Notes: a model not told the origin generated them from the letters alone. A stretch of DNA of 64,000 nucleotides from Aquibaculum sediminis (GCF_040712085.1 NZ_JBFCVK010000007.1:1-64000), one strand, 5' to 3'; positions 34,077-44,065 are shown, counted from the stretch's first letter. Numbers and translations are program-made.

Positions 34077-34742
34077 ATGATCCTGTCCGACCAAGAGACG
34101 GCGCGGCTGACAGCCGAAACCCTGCTCGATATCGAGGCAGTGCTGTTCCGCCCGCAAGAGCCATTTACCTTTACCTCCGGCCGCAAGAGCCCCGTCTATG
34201 TGGACTGTCGGCGGATCATTTCCTTCCCACGGGCGCGTGGGCTGATGATGGATCTGGGGTGCGGGCTGCTGGCACGCAAAGCCGGGGTTGAAGCCTTCGA
34301 TGCCGTCGCCGGAGGCGAAACCGCCGGCATTCCCTTTGCCGCCTGGGTTGCCGAACGGCTGGGCCTGCCCATGGTCTACGTCCGCAAGAAGCCCAAGGGT
34401 TTTGGGCGCAACGCCCGGATCGAGGGGACCTTTCCTGAGGGCGCCCGGATCCTGCTGGTCGAAGATCTCGCCACGGACGGCGGCAGCAAACTCAGTTTTG
34501 TAGAGGCGCTGCGCGAAGCCGGTGCCGAGGTGGCGCACAGCTTCGTCATCTTCCATTACGGCATCTTTCCCCAGGGCATTGCGCAGTTGGAAGCGGCCGG
34601 CGTGAAGCTGCACGCGCTCTGCACCTGGTGGGATGCGCTCGCCGCCGCCGAGGCGAAGGGCTATCTTGATGAAGCAGGCATCGCCGAAGTGAGACGGTTT
34701 CTGCACGATCCGGACGGCTGGGCAGCAGCGCAAACGGACTGA
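34077..34742 (+). CDS. pyrE: Orotate phosphoribosyltransferase
   Basis: It converts orotate and PRPP to OMP in pyrimidine synthesis. The 221-residue product has the PRPP-binding motif ILLVEDLATDGGSK and the substrate-binding FTFTSGRKSPVYVDCR. The ATG at 34077 has GGAG at proper distance. It is transcribed divergently from the TPP-riboswitch-controlled thiM; the promoters share about 130 bp. Confidence 0.95.
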   Translation: MILSDQETARLTAETLLDIEAVLFRPQEPFTFTSGRKSPVYVDCRRIISFPRARGLMMDLGCGLLARKAGVEAFDAVAGGETAGIPFAAWVAERLGLPMVYVRKKPKGFGRNARIEGTFPEGARILLVEDLATDGGSKLSFVEALREAGAEVAHSFVIFHYGIFPQGIAQLEAAGVKLHALCTWWDALAAAEAKGYLDEAGIAEVRRFLHDPDGWAAAQTD

Positions 34743-34801
34743 CGCACAGGGTACGCACTGGGCGCGGAATGACGGCAAAAGCCCTCTTGCGCAGTACAGC
34801 A

Positions 34802-34842
34802 CTCCCAACGATACTGCGAATCATTCGCATCATCGTTGGGAG
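34802..34842 (+). promoter_or_regulatory. Nested palindrome with Fur/Mur-like box and a sequestered ribosome site
   Basis: CTCCCAACGAT (34802-34812) pairs perfectly with 34832-34842. Inside lies a second, 7-1-7 palindrome TGCGAATCATTCGCA (34815-34829), whose form resembles alphaproteobacterial Fur/Mur operators. The outer right arm holds GGGAGG, the apparent ribosome site of the 51-codon frame at 34849. It may act as a DNA operator, an RNA hairpin or a weak terminator of pyrE (no T-run). Confidence 0.5.
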
Positions 34843-34848
34843 GCACGA

Positions 34849-35004
34849 ATGCCCGCATGGCAGACACTGAACCTACAGCTTGTCGCGCGCCTGCTGCTCG
34901 CGGCTTCGCAGGAATGGCGCCAGCCACCACGGCCGTGTCGTGCTTCCACATCGGACACGCCCGGTCCTGCTGTGAGCCAAAAATCAGCTCGTCGATCACG
35001 GTAG
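34849..35004 (+). CDS. Possible small protein, unknown
   Basis: A 51-codon frame beginning MPAWQTLNLQLVARLLLAAS, with a strong GGGAGG five nt upstream. It has an amphipathic N-terminal half and a basic, Pro/Ser-rich end. I recognise no family. Support is only the ribosome site and its position after a nested palindrome in the 306-bp gap between pyrE and the SAM hydrolase gene, so it could be chance. Confidence 0.25.
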   Translation: MPAWQTLNLQLVARLLLAASQEWRQPPRPCRASTSDTPGPAVSQKSARRSR

Positions 35005-35048
35005 GACGTAATTGCAATGGTAGCTGCGTCAGGCGGAGAAAGTGAAAC

Positions 35049-35798
35049 GTGATGATCCTGCTCTACACCGATTTCGGCTGGGCCGGGCCCTATGTCGGGC
35101 AGATGCATGCAGTGCTGGCGGCGCAGTGCGCCGATCATACGATCGTGGATCTGCAGCACGACGCACCGACCTTTGCACCGCGGGCTGCCGGCCATCTCCT
35201 GGCGGCCGTTGCCGAGCCCCTGCCGCCGGGTTGCATCGTGATCGCTGTCGTCGACCCGGGCGTCGGATCGCCGCGCCGAGCAATCCTGCTCGAGGCCGGC
35301 GGCCGAACCTACCTGGGCCCGAACAATGGCCTGCTCACCCCGCTGGCGCTGCGCGATCCCGCGGCACGGGCAGCGGTCATCGAGTGGCGCCCACATGTCC
35401 TCTCCGCCAGCTTTCACGGCCGGGATCTCTTCGCACCGGCCGCCGCAAAGCTCGCCAACGGCGAGCCCTTGCCGAGCGAACCACTGCCGCTCCGGGACCT
35501 CGTGGGCGCCGATGAGCCCTCTATCCTGGAAGAGGTGATCTACATCGACGGCTACGGCAACTGCTGGACCGGGCTGGCGGTGAAGGAACTCGCGCCCGAT
35601 AGCCGGATCGTTTGCGCGGGCTCACCCCTCGCCCGGGCGCGCACCTTCTCGGACGTGGAAATCGGCCAGCCCTTCTGGTACGAGAACTCTGCCGGTCTGG
35701 TCGAGATCGCCGTCAATCAAGGTTCTGCCGCAGCCGCACTCGGGCTGACCATCGGCAGCGCGATTGGAGTGCGCCCTGGAGACCGGCTGTCTCGATGA
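35049..35798 (+). CDS. S-adenosylmethionine hydrolase/adenosyl-halide synthase family (DUF62)
   Basis: A 249-residue protein of the SAM hydroxide adenosyltransferase family, which cleaves SAM to adenosine and methionine using water. Family motifs are YTDFGWAGPYVGQMHAVL, VVDPGVGSPRRAI, GPNNGLL and SFHGRDLFAPAAA. The fluorinase-specific insertion is absent. A GTG at 35049 or ATG at 35052 starts it, with GGAG upstream. The next gene, a VUT-type transporter, overlaps its stop by 4 bp. Confidence 0.87.
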   Translation: MMILLYTDFGWAGPYVGQMHAVLAAQCADHTIVDLQHDAPTFAPRAAGHLLAAVAEPLPPGCIVIAVVDPGVGSPRRAILLEAGGRTYLGPNNGLLTPLALRDPAARAAVIEWRPHVLSASFHGRDLFAPAAAKLANGEPLPSEPLPLRDLVGADEPSILEEVIYIDGYGNCWTGLAVKELAPDSRIVCAGSPLARARTFSDVEIGQPFWYENSAGLVEIAVNQGSAAAALGLTIGSAIGVRPGDRLSR

Positions 35799-36376
35799 AA
35801 GGCTTCCGAGGTGGACTGCACGCGATGACAACGCTTACCCGCGGCCTGTTGCTGGGCACCCTGGCAATGGCGCTCCTGGTCACGGCCTCCAATATCCTGG
35901 TGCAGTTCCCGGTGAATGATTTCCTCACCTGGGGCGCGTTCACCTATCCAGCCTGTTTCCTGGTCACCGACATCTGCACTCGGACCCTGGGAGCCCAGCG
36001 CGCGCGCAAGGTGGTCTATGTGGGCTTCGCCGTGGCCGTCGTGCTGTCCGTCGCGCTTGCAACACCGCGCATTGCAGCAGCCTCCGGCGCCGCCTTCCTG
36101 ACCGCACAACTCCTGGACGTCGCGATCTTCGACCGTCTGCGGCGGGCGGTCTGGTGGCTGGCCCCTCTGGCCTCCTCGCTCTTCGCCTCGGCCATCGACA
36201 CTGCCTTGTTTTTCTCCCTGGCCTTCGCCGGCACTGGATTGCCGTGGATCACGCTGGCTCTGGGCGATTATCTGGTGAAGCTGGCCATTGCCTTGATCAT
36301 GCTGATCCCCTTCAGGGCCCTGATCTCGATCCTGCCCAGTCGCGAGCGGATACAGGGCTCGGGTCTCTCACCCTGA
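35795..36376 (+). CDS. Queuosine-precursor-type transporter (VUT/YhhQ family)
   Basis: A 193-residue membrane protein with about six helices. Family landmarks are VTASNILVQFP, FTYPACFLVTDICTRTLGAQRARKVVYVG and SSLFASAIDTALFFSLAFAG. Characterised relatives (YhhQ) take up queuosine precursors such as preQ0/preQ1. ATG at 35795 overlaps the SAM hydrolase stop; a second ATG at 35825 has an equally good ribosome site. The 3' end overlaps the convergent gene by 9 bp. Confidence 0.83.
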   Translation: MKGFRGGLHAMTTLTRGLLLGTLAMALLVTASNILVQFPVNDFLTWGAFTYPACFLVTDICTRTLGAQRARKVVYVGFAVAVVLSVALATPRIAAASGAAFLTAQLLDVAIFDRLRRAVWWLAPLASSLFASAIDTALFFSLAFAGTGLPWITLALGDYLVKLAIALIMLIPFRALISILPSRERIQGSGLSP

Positions 36377-37042
36377 CGCCTGGCGTTTCGACGCCGGTGC
36401 CCGGGCCGATGTGCCCAGGTGGCGGTTCCACCAGAAAATCAAGGGCGTCAGGGCTACTGTCGGCCCGAGCCATAACAGTAGCGGCGGCAGGAAGGTCAGG
36501 TTGACGACGGCGACTGCGGTAATGGTCGCGATCAGGCCGCCCAGCATCCGCCCGAGATGCCGCGCGATACGGGCCTTTCCCTTGTCCCCACCCCGCTTCA
36601 GCCAGCCGATGTCCGTCACGGCGAGCCAGAAACCGAGCGCACCGAATACCAAAAGCACCAGGGACTGATCCGAGCCTGATTGCCCCGGAAGCCACGCGCG
36701 CAGTCCCCAGAGCATCATGGCCCCGGCCGTCAACAGCATGATCACAGTTGCCACCACATCGATCCTCTGCGGCCGTCCGTCCCGGCGAAGGGCAGCCCGC
36801 CACCCGGTGAACACCAGGTAGAAGCTGAACAGGCCGATGGCGAAGAGAAACGGCGAGGGCCGCAGGCTGGCCAAGGCCAGGGCACTGGCCGACACCACAA
36901 ACATCGACCAGACATAGCAGCGCCCGCTGCGCACATGCCCGTCGCCCCCCTTGCGCAACAGGGCAGCCGCCACGCCGCTCAGCAGTGCCAAGGTGCCCGC
37001 TGCGATGTGCAGCACCAGCAACAGCGTGATCACGTTCTGCAT
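36368..37042 (-). CDS. Hypothetical multi-pass membrane protein
   Basis: A 224-residue protein with about seven hydrophobic segments, starting MQNVITLLLVLHIAAGTLALLSG, with His in the first helix and HVRSGRCYVWSMFVVS next. It looks like the DUF2306-type family of small integral membrane proteins with a heme-like histidine pattern, but the resemblance is only by hydropathy and these residues. The ATG at 37042 is picked because the upstream extension is very basic and unlike a protein N-terminus. Convergent 9-bp overlap with the VUT transporter. Confidence 0.6.
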   Translation of the reverse strand: MQNVITLLLVLHIAAGTLALLSGVAAALLRKGGDGHVRSGRCYVWSMFVVSASALALASLRPSPFLFAIGLFSFYLVFTGWRAALRRDGRPQRIDVVATVIMLLTAGAMMLWGLRAWLPGQSGSDQSLVLLVFGALGFWLAVTDIGWLKRGGDKGKARIARHLGRMLGGLIATITAVAVVNLTFLPPLLLWLGPTVALTPLIFWWNRHLGTSARAPASKRQASG

Positions 37043-37165
37043 CTTGCCTTCCCCCTTCGACTGTTTGCCTGCTCCCCGGCATGCCAACCGCGACCGAAAG
37101 GCCGCAAGCCGAATTGCGTGAGCGCCTCGGCCTCTGCGCGGTTGGCGTGCTATCATCCATTCACG

Positions 37166-38014
37166 ATGCGTGAACGACCTCCCCTTCGCTGGATCGCCCG
37201 GGTTCTGCGGGTGCTGCTGCCTCCCCTGCTCACGGCAGTGATGCTGGCGCTGCTGGGCCCCTTCGGCACCCATGCCTCTCAGAGCCTGCCGCAGCGGCTC
37301 GGCTTCTGGTCCATGGCGGTGGCAGGCAACTGGCTGCTGTGCCATCTCGCCATCCTGTGGCTGGAACAGCTCTGGTTCTCACCCAAGAGCCCGGTCCGTG
37401 GCGCCTCGGCTCACCTTCGCCGCCTGGCGCTCCCCCTCCTGGCCGCGCTGCTGGTGCTGCTGCCGGCAACGGCGCTGGTGAAGCTGGCCGGAGACACCTT
37501 TGGAGGGCTCGGGGCCGCCTCACTGCCAAGCCTGGCACTGCAGGTCTACCTGATCTGTGCCGCCATCTCCCTGATCGGCTACAACCTCATCGATATGGCG
37601 GAAGAGGCACGCACCGCGAGGAACGCGCAGGAAACCGCAACGGCGGAGGTATCGAGCGATGGCCGGAACCCAATCCTGCCACCGCCGGATAGCCTCTTCC
37701 GACAGCGCCTCGCCGCAGATGATCCCGGCGGGCCCTTGTTGTGGCTGCGTGCCGAGGATCATTATTTGCGAGTGCGCACCGAAGGCGGCGAAGCACTGAT
37801 CCTCTGCCGCCTGGAAGACGCGGCACGGGAACTCGGAGACTGCGGACAACGGGTCCATCGCTCCTGGTGGGTGGCAGAGGATGCCGTTCGCGGCTCCTCC
37901 GCCGGCACCACGCCGCATCTGACCCTGGCGGACGGAACCCAGGTTCCGGTCAGCCGCAGTTACCGGGCAGACTTGCGAGATCGCGGCTGGATACCCTCAA
38001 GGCGCCGGGCATGA
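37166..38014 (+). CDS. Membrane-bound LytTR-family DNA-binding regulator
   Basis: A 282-residue protein with four predicted helices (about 9-30, 45-67, 83-105, 120-143) and a C-terminal LytTR domain from about 185: LLWLRAEDHYLRVRTEGGEALILCRLEDAARELG and QRVHRSWWVAED. LytTR domains bind direct repeats as dimers. There is no receiver domain; the membrane part is probably the sensor. It overlaps the next gene by 4 bp. Confidence 0.82.
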   Translation: MRERPPLRWIARVLRVLLPPLLTAVMLALLGPFGTHASQSLPQRLGFWSMAVAGNWLLCHLAILWLEQLWFSPKSPVRGASAHLRRLALPLLAALLVLLPATALVKLAGDTFGGLGAASLPSLALQVYLICAAISLIGYNLIDMAEEARTARNAQETATAEVSSDGRNPILPPPDSLFRQRLAADDPGGPLLWLRAEDHYLRVRTEGGEALILCRLEDAARELGDCGQRVHRSWWVAEDAVRGSSAGTTPHLTLADGTQVPVSRSYRADLRDRGWIPSRRRA

Positions 38015-38430
38015 CACAGAGCCGCCCTCCCCTGCCCCCGGTCATCGCCGTGACCAGCCCGACGGCTGCGCGCATCGCCGCCCACTGCGCGGCAGAACTG
38101 GCGCGGCAGGCGCTGCTCCTCTGCCCGCAGGAAGCGGCGGCATTCGGCGGCCCTTCCTGGTACCGCGAACTGGTCGATGCGGCTGCCCGGCAGAGCAGTG
38201 CACAGCTGTTTGCCGGTCTGGATGCCGGAGGCGATGCCGGACTCGCCCTGGAGGCCCTTCACCTCCGGCTGGATGTCGTGATCTTTTCCGGACCTGAAGG
38301 CACCACCGAACGGCTTCGGCGGTTGGGGGAGAGCCTGGGTCAGCAGGTGCTAACCGATATGCCCGCTGCCCTGCACCTCACAGGTCGGGATCCCGAAGCC
38401 GCCTGTCGTGCCTGGCTGGAGCGATCATGA
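38011..38430 (+). CDS. Conserved-looking protein of unknown function, partner of LytTR gene
   Basis: A 139-residue soluble protein starting MTQSRPPLPPVIAVTSPTAARI, alpha/beta by composition, with no motif I recognise. The ATGA overlap with the LytTR gene suggests co-translation and possibly a shared function. It has neither signal peptide nor membrane segment. Confidence 0.55.
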   Translation: MTQSRPPLPPVIAVTSPTAARIAAHCAAELARQALLLCPQEAAAFGGPSWYRELVDAAARQSSAQLFAGLDAGGDAGLALEALHLRLDVVIFSGPEGTTERLRRLGESLGQQVLTDMPAALHLTGRDPEAACRAWLERS

Positions 38431-38544
38431 ACCGCCGTCGATTGCATCCCTAGCAGCCATGGGCTATTCCACGGGCGGACATTCGCGGGCGCCTGCGGCC
38501 CCGCTCTTGCTTGCGTCACAACTCAGCGTGAAAGGGATATAACC

Positions 38545-39465
38545 ATGCGGGTCCACCAACGCGTAAAGCGGATCCTGAGGCACTATGAAAGCGACAACCC
38601 CGGCACCAAGGCCAACCTGGCGCGCATCCTGACGCACGGCCGCCTCGGCAACACCGGCAAGCTCGTGATTCTGCCTGTGGACCAGGGCTTCGAGCATGGG
38701 CCGGCGCGCAGCTTCGCGCCCAATCCCGACGGTTACGACCCCCACTATCATTACCAGCTTGCCGTCGATGCCGGGCTTAACGCCTTCGCCGCACCGCTGG
38801 GCATGCTGGAAGCCGGGGCCGACAGCTTCGCCGGCGCCATTCCGACGATCCTTAAGCTCAACTCCTCCAACAGCCACGCCGCTGCGAAGGACCAGGCGAT
38901 CACCGGCAGCGTCGGCGACGCGCTGCGCCTGGGCTGCTCGGCAGTCGGCTTCACCATCTACCCCGGCTCGGATGACTGCTTTGCCATGATGGAGGAGATC
39001 CGCGAGCTGGCCGAGGAGGCCAAGTCAGTCGGTCTCGCCGTGGTGATCTGGTCCTACCCGCGCGGCGGCAGCCTCTCCAAGGAGGGCGAGACCGCCATCG
39101 ACGTGACTGCCTATGCCGCCCACATGGCGGCCTTGCTCGGCGCCCACATCATCAAGGTGAAGCCGCCGACCGATTACATCGAGCAGGAAGAGGCTCGCAA
39201 GATCTACGAGACTCAGGGCATCGACATCTCCACGCTGTCGGCGCGCATCGCCCATGTGATACAGTCCAGCTTCGCGGGGCGTCGCCTGGTGGTCTTCTCC
39301 GGCGGCGGCGCCAAGGGCACTGACGCACTGCTCGACGAAATCCGGGCGCTGCGCGACGGTGGTGCCTCGGGCTCGATCATCGGCCGCAATTCCTTCCAGC
39401 GGCCGCGCGAAGAGGCCCTGGCTCTGCTCGACTCCGTGATCGATATCTACCGCGGAAAGGCGTGA
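38545..39465 (+). CDS. Class I fructose-bisphosphate aldolase (FbaB/DhnA type)
   Basis: A 306-residue Schiff-base aldolase that splits fructose-1,6-bisphosphate in glycolysis and makes it in gluconeogenesis. The N-terminal LVILPVDQGFEHGPARSFA and the Schiff-base segment GAHIIKVKPPTDY (second Lys) are characteristic of the archaeal/DhnA type, as is the phosphate-binding FSGGGAKG and GSIIGRNSFQRP. It starts 114 bp after the LytTR-partner gene and is followed by a ThiE-like gene. Confidence 0.92.
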   Translation: MRVHQRVKRILRHYESDNPGTKANLARILTHGRLGNTGKLVILPVDQGFEHGPARSFAPNPDGYDPHYHYQLAVDAGLNAFAAPLGMLEAGADSFAGAIPTILKLNSSNSHAAAKDQAITGSVGDALRLGCSAVGFTIYPGSDDCFAMMEEIRELAEEAKSVGLAVVIWSYPRGGSLSKEGETAIDVTAYAAHMAALLGAHIIKVKPPTDYIEQEEARKIYETQGIDISTLSARIAHVIQSSFAGRRLVVFSGGGAKGTDALLDEIRALRDGGASGSIIGRNSFQRPREEALALLDSVIDIYRGKA

Positions 39466-39474
39466 CGGGCCGAA

Positions 39475-40113
39475 ATGGCCTCCGCACCGACCTGTCGACT
39501 CTGTCTGGTGACACCGCCCGAGCTTGTCTCGGGCGGTCTTGCCATTGAGCGCTTTTCAGATTCCTTTGCTGCGGCCTTCACGGGCGGCGATGTCGCAGCG
39601 ATCATCCTCAGCGGAACCTCCTCCGCAGACACGCCTCCCGCTACCCTGATCGAACCACTGCGCGATATCGCCCAGGCGGCAGATGCGGCCTTTCTCCTGC
39701 AAGACGATGTCGATGCGGCAGTCAGGTATCACTGCGATGGCGTTCTGGTCGCGGCCGAGCCTGCCTCGATCCGCGCAGCGCGTTCACGCCTCGGGTCGCA
39801 ACTCATCGTGGGCGCCGACTGTGGTACATCCCGACACGCAGCCATGATCGCGGGCGAGGAAGACTGTGATTTCGTGGTGCTGGACGCCGGCGACCCCGAA
39901 CTGCTGGCCTGGTGGGCGGAGCTGATGGAGTTGCCCTGCGTCGCCTGGGGCAGTGTAACCCTTGAGAACGCACCTGCCCTGCTCGCCACCGGTATCGAGT
40001 TCCTGGCCGTGGGTGATGCCATCTGGAATCATCCAGAAGGCCCGAAGGCCGGCGTGGCTGCTTTCAATGCCCTTTGTGCAGCTGCAGCAACCCCGGGACC
40101 CCCGGGACCGTAG
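39475..40113 (+). CDS. ThiE-like TIM-barrel protein, probably not a thiamine synthase
   Basis: A 212-residue protein with the TIM-barrel outline of ThiE (CRLCLVTPPEL at the start, DGVLVAAEPASIRAARSRLG, LIVGADCGTSRHAAMIAGE). The QLR and HLGQ diphosphate motifs seen in the true ThiE at 32332 are absent. It begins 9 bp after the aldolase, so the two are probably co-expressed and a metabolic link to trioses is possible. Database annotation of such proteins as thiamine phosphate synthase is likely an over-call. Confidence 0.7.
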   Translation: MASAPTCRLCLVTPPELVSGGLAIERFSDSFAAAFTGGDVAAIILSGTSSADTPPATLIEPLRDIAQAADAAFLLQDDVDAAVRYHCDGVLVAAEPASIRAARSRLGSQLIVGADCGTSRHAAMIAGEEDCDFVVLDAGDPELLAWWAELMELPCVAWGSVTLENAPALLATGIEFLAVGDAIWNHPEGPKAGVAAFNALCAAAATPGPPGP

Positions 40114-40135
40114 TTCCCCCTCCCTGACAATCAGC

Positions 40136-41842
40136 TCAGACGGCCCGGGCAAGCGCCAAGGCCTCGCCATAGTCGGTCGCGTGCACCAGGCGGCCGCTCT
40201 GAGGTCCCAGATCCATGCGCTGCAGCACCGCAGCGACCTCCGGCTGGACCGAGGTCACGATCACCTTGGTGCCATGCGCTGCCGCCCGGCGCACCAGACC
40301 GGCCAGGGCTTCCGCGCCACTGGCATCGATCATCGGCACCTCCCGCATACGCAGGATAAAGACCCGGGGCGGCTCGCCCACGCTGTCCAGGAGGTCTCCC
40401 ACGGTCGAGGCCGCACCGAAGAACAGCGGACCGCGCATCTGGAACACCTCGACGCCGGACGGCAGGGCGTCGCGCTGGTCATAGGTTTCGGGGTCGCGCT
40501 GGAAGTCGTCGATGTCCCGTTGCAGCACGGCATCGCCCTTCTCCACGGCCACGAGCCCGGCCATGCGGTGCATGAAGAGAATGGCTGCCAGCACGACGCC
40601 GACCTGGATGGCGACCGTGAGGTCCACCAGGACGGTCAGCAGGAAGGTGAGGACCATGACCAGCCGGTCGCCCAAAGGCGCGCGCAACAGCAGGTGAGTG
40701 AGCTTTCCGACCTCACTCATGTTCCAGGCCACCACGACCAGGATCGCAGCCAAGGCCGCCAGAGGCACCCAGTAGGCCAAAGGCGCCAGCAGCAACATGA
40801 ACAGCAGCAGGAAGACCGCGTGCAGGATGCCCGACACCGGGCTGCGCGCGCCGGCGCGGATGTTTGTGGCCGTGCGGGCTATGGCACCGGTGGCGGGCAG
40901 ACCGCCGAAGAACGCAGAGCCAATATTTGCCACACCCTGGGCCATGAGTTCGCAGTTTGACCTGTGTCGCCGCCCGGTCATGCCGTCCGCGATCACAGCG
41001 GAGAGCAGGCTTTCGACACCCGCCAGGAAGGCGATGGTAAAGGCGCTGGGCAGCAGGACGCCCATACGCTCCAGGGTGATCTCCGGCCAGACCGGCGCCG
41101 GCAGGCTGCTGGGAATGCCACCGAAGCGGCTGCCGATGGTATCGACCGGTAGCCCGAAGGTAAGCACGATGAGCGACGCTCCGGCAACCGCGAGCAGGAA
41201 GCCAGGAAGTTTCGGCGCCCAGCGGCGCAGCCCCAGGATCAAGGCCAAGGAGGCCCCTGCCAGCACCAACGTGGTCAGCGAAAGACTGTCGCGGGCAGCC
41301 CAGAAAACCACCAGTCGTTCCAGAAAGTCGCCGGGCACACTGTCGAGCGACAACCCAAAGAAGTCGCGGATCTGGCTGCTGAGGATGATGAGGCCAATGC
41401 CGGCGGTAAAGCCGATCACCACCGGTTCCGGGATGTACTTGATCCAGGTGCCCAGGCGCGCGATGGCCGCAATGATCAGCATGACCCCGGCCATCAACGT
41501 GGCCAGAACCAGTCCGTCGTAACCGTGCTCGGCAATGACATTGAAGACCACGACCACAAAGGCCCCGGTGGGCCCGCCAATCTGGAAGCGGCTGCCGCCC
41601 AGCGCGGAAATCAGGAATCCGGCCACCACAGCAGTGACCAGCCCCTTGTCCGGCGTGGTGCCTGACGCGATGGCCAGCGCCATGGCCAGCGGCAGCGCCA
41701 CGATGGCAACCGTGAGTCCGGCAATGACATCATGCCTGAGATCGCCCAGGCCGTAGCCCTGACGCAGGGTGGTAATCAGTTTCGGGACGAAAAGGTGCCA
41801 GGCAGGCGAAGCGGTGGGCGTCGGTCTTTGTGTTTCAGCCAT
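40136..41842 (-). CDS. SulP-family anion transporter with STAS domain
   Basis: A 568-residue protein with about 12-14 membrane segments and a C-terminal STAS domain from about 445 (FILRMREVPMIDASGAEALAGL). SulP hallmark LRHDVIAGLTVAIVALPLAMA is near the N-terminus. Relatives carry sulfate, bicarbonate or dicarboxylates; no carbonic anhydrase or sulfur gene is near to decide. ATG at 41842; a perfect 15-bp palindrome lies 126 nt upstream. Confidence 0.9.
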   Translation of the reverse strand: MAETQRPTPTASPAWHLFVPKLITTLRQGYGLGDLRHDVIAGLTVAIVALPLAMALAIASGTTPDKGLVTAVVAGFLISALGGSRFQIGGPTGAFVVVVFNVIAEHGYDGLVLATLMAGVMLIIAAIARLGTWIKYIPEPVVIGFTAGIGLIILSSQIRDFFGLSLDSVPGDFLERLVVFWAARDSLSLTTLVLAGASLALILGLRRWAPKLPGFLLAVAGASLIVLTFGLPVDTIGSRFGGIPSSLPAPVWPEITLERMGVLLPSAFTIAFLAGVESLLSAVIADGMTGRRHRSNCELMAQGVANIGSAFFGGLPATGAIARTATNIRAGARSPVSGILHAVFLLLFMLLLAPLAYWVPLAALAAILVVVAWNMSEVGKLTHLLLRAPLGDRLVMVLTFLLTVLVDLTVAIQVGVVLAAILFMHRMAGLVAVEKGDAVLQRDIDDFQRDPETYDQRDALPSGVEVFQMRGPLFFGAASTVGDLLDSVGEPPRVFILRMREVPMIDASGAEALAGLVRRAAAHGTKVIVTSVQPEVAAVLQRMDLGPQSGRLVHATDYGEALALARAV

Positions 41843-41967
41843 GGTCCGGGAAGCAGGAGAAAGGCGCGGCCGGTTCCGTTCAGGGAACCAGCCCGCGCTG
41901 GGTGCAGCAGGAGCGGTGTTGATGCTCCACGCTGCCACGCACTACCCCTAGAGGCCAATGCAAAATT

Positions 41968-41982
41968 CACAACACTGTTGTG
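41968..41982. promoter_or_regulatory. Perfect 7-1-7 palindrome upstream of the SulP gene
   Basis: CACAACACTGTTGTG is a perfect palindrome around a central C in an AT-richer patch, in the 461-bp gap between ettA and sulP (same strand). A regulator half-site of this form is plausible but the protein is unknown. The rest of this gap (41843-42303) holds an imperfect inverted repeat and the ettA terminator; no gene is supported there. Confidence 0.4.
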
Positions 41983-42063
41983 TATTATGAAGCCCCGGCT
42001 TCTTTTCCGCCAGCGGCTGAGGCGGCCGACCAGCCTGCAGAGCGTGGTGATGCGGGTGCTCAC

Positions 42064-42177
42064 CACGAAGGGCACGAAGAATTGCACGAGGTGCACAAAG
42101 AGTTTTTTCTCAACCAGGCTTGAAAGCGGTGTGGTTGTTTCCTGGTGAACTTCGTGAAGCCCTTGGTGTCCTTCGTG
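42064..42177. repeat. Imperfect inverted repeat built on a 9-bp CACGAAGGN-type periodicity
   Basis: Two 34-nt arms, 42064-42097 and the complement of 42144-42177, match at 25 of 34 positions, around a 46-nt spacer. Both arms are made of CACGAAG-like units at roughly 9-nt spacing. It lies in a non-coding gap. I have the impression that such CACGAAGG arrays recur in unrelated genomes, but no name for this element is known to me. Confidence 0.6.
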
Positions 42178-42223
42178 TCTGGACCGGATTCTCGGCGACG
42201 CAAAGGCCTTGAAGGATGGCCGA

Positions 42224-42262
42224 AATAAAAAGACCCCTGGCGTCATCCCGACACCAGGGGTC
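42224..42262 (-). terminator. Intrinsic terminator of ettA
   Basis: GACCCCTGG (42232-42240) pairs with CCAGGGGTC (42254-42262), extended by GT/AC past one mismatch. On the minus strand TTTTTATT follows immediately. It starts 42 nt after the ettA stop. Confidence 0.85.
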
Positions 42263-42303
42263 ACTTTCCTTGATACTGACCGTTGGCGCAGATGCGCCGC
42301 GGT

Positions 42304-43977
<1,674 letters not shown>

Positions 43978-44014
43978 AGGGCTCCCCTCACCGTTTCGCT
44001 GCTGTAGGAGGCTA

Positions 44015-44065
44015 GACCGGATCGCGTTCTCTCGCATCGCACAGCGATCCGAATAGAACGCGATC
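44015..44065. repeat. REP-like palindromic element, copy 3
   Basis: It begins GACCGGATCGCGTTC, like copies 1 and 2. An 11-bp perfect stem, GATCGCGTTCT (44020-44030) with 44055-44065, encloses a second hairpin TCGCATCGC/GCGATCCGA with one mismatch. The inner part differs from copies 1-2, while the outer core is shared. It lies upstream of ettA. Confidence 0.75.

Noticed and set aside
39475..40113. Calling this gene thiE
   Set aside because: The pyrophosphate and pyrimidine motifs present in the true thiE (32332-32982) are missing, and no thiamine gene is adjacent.
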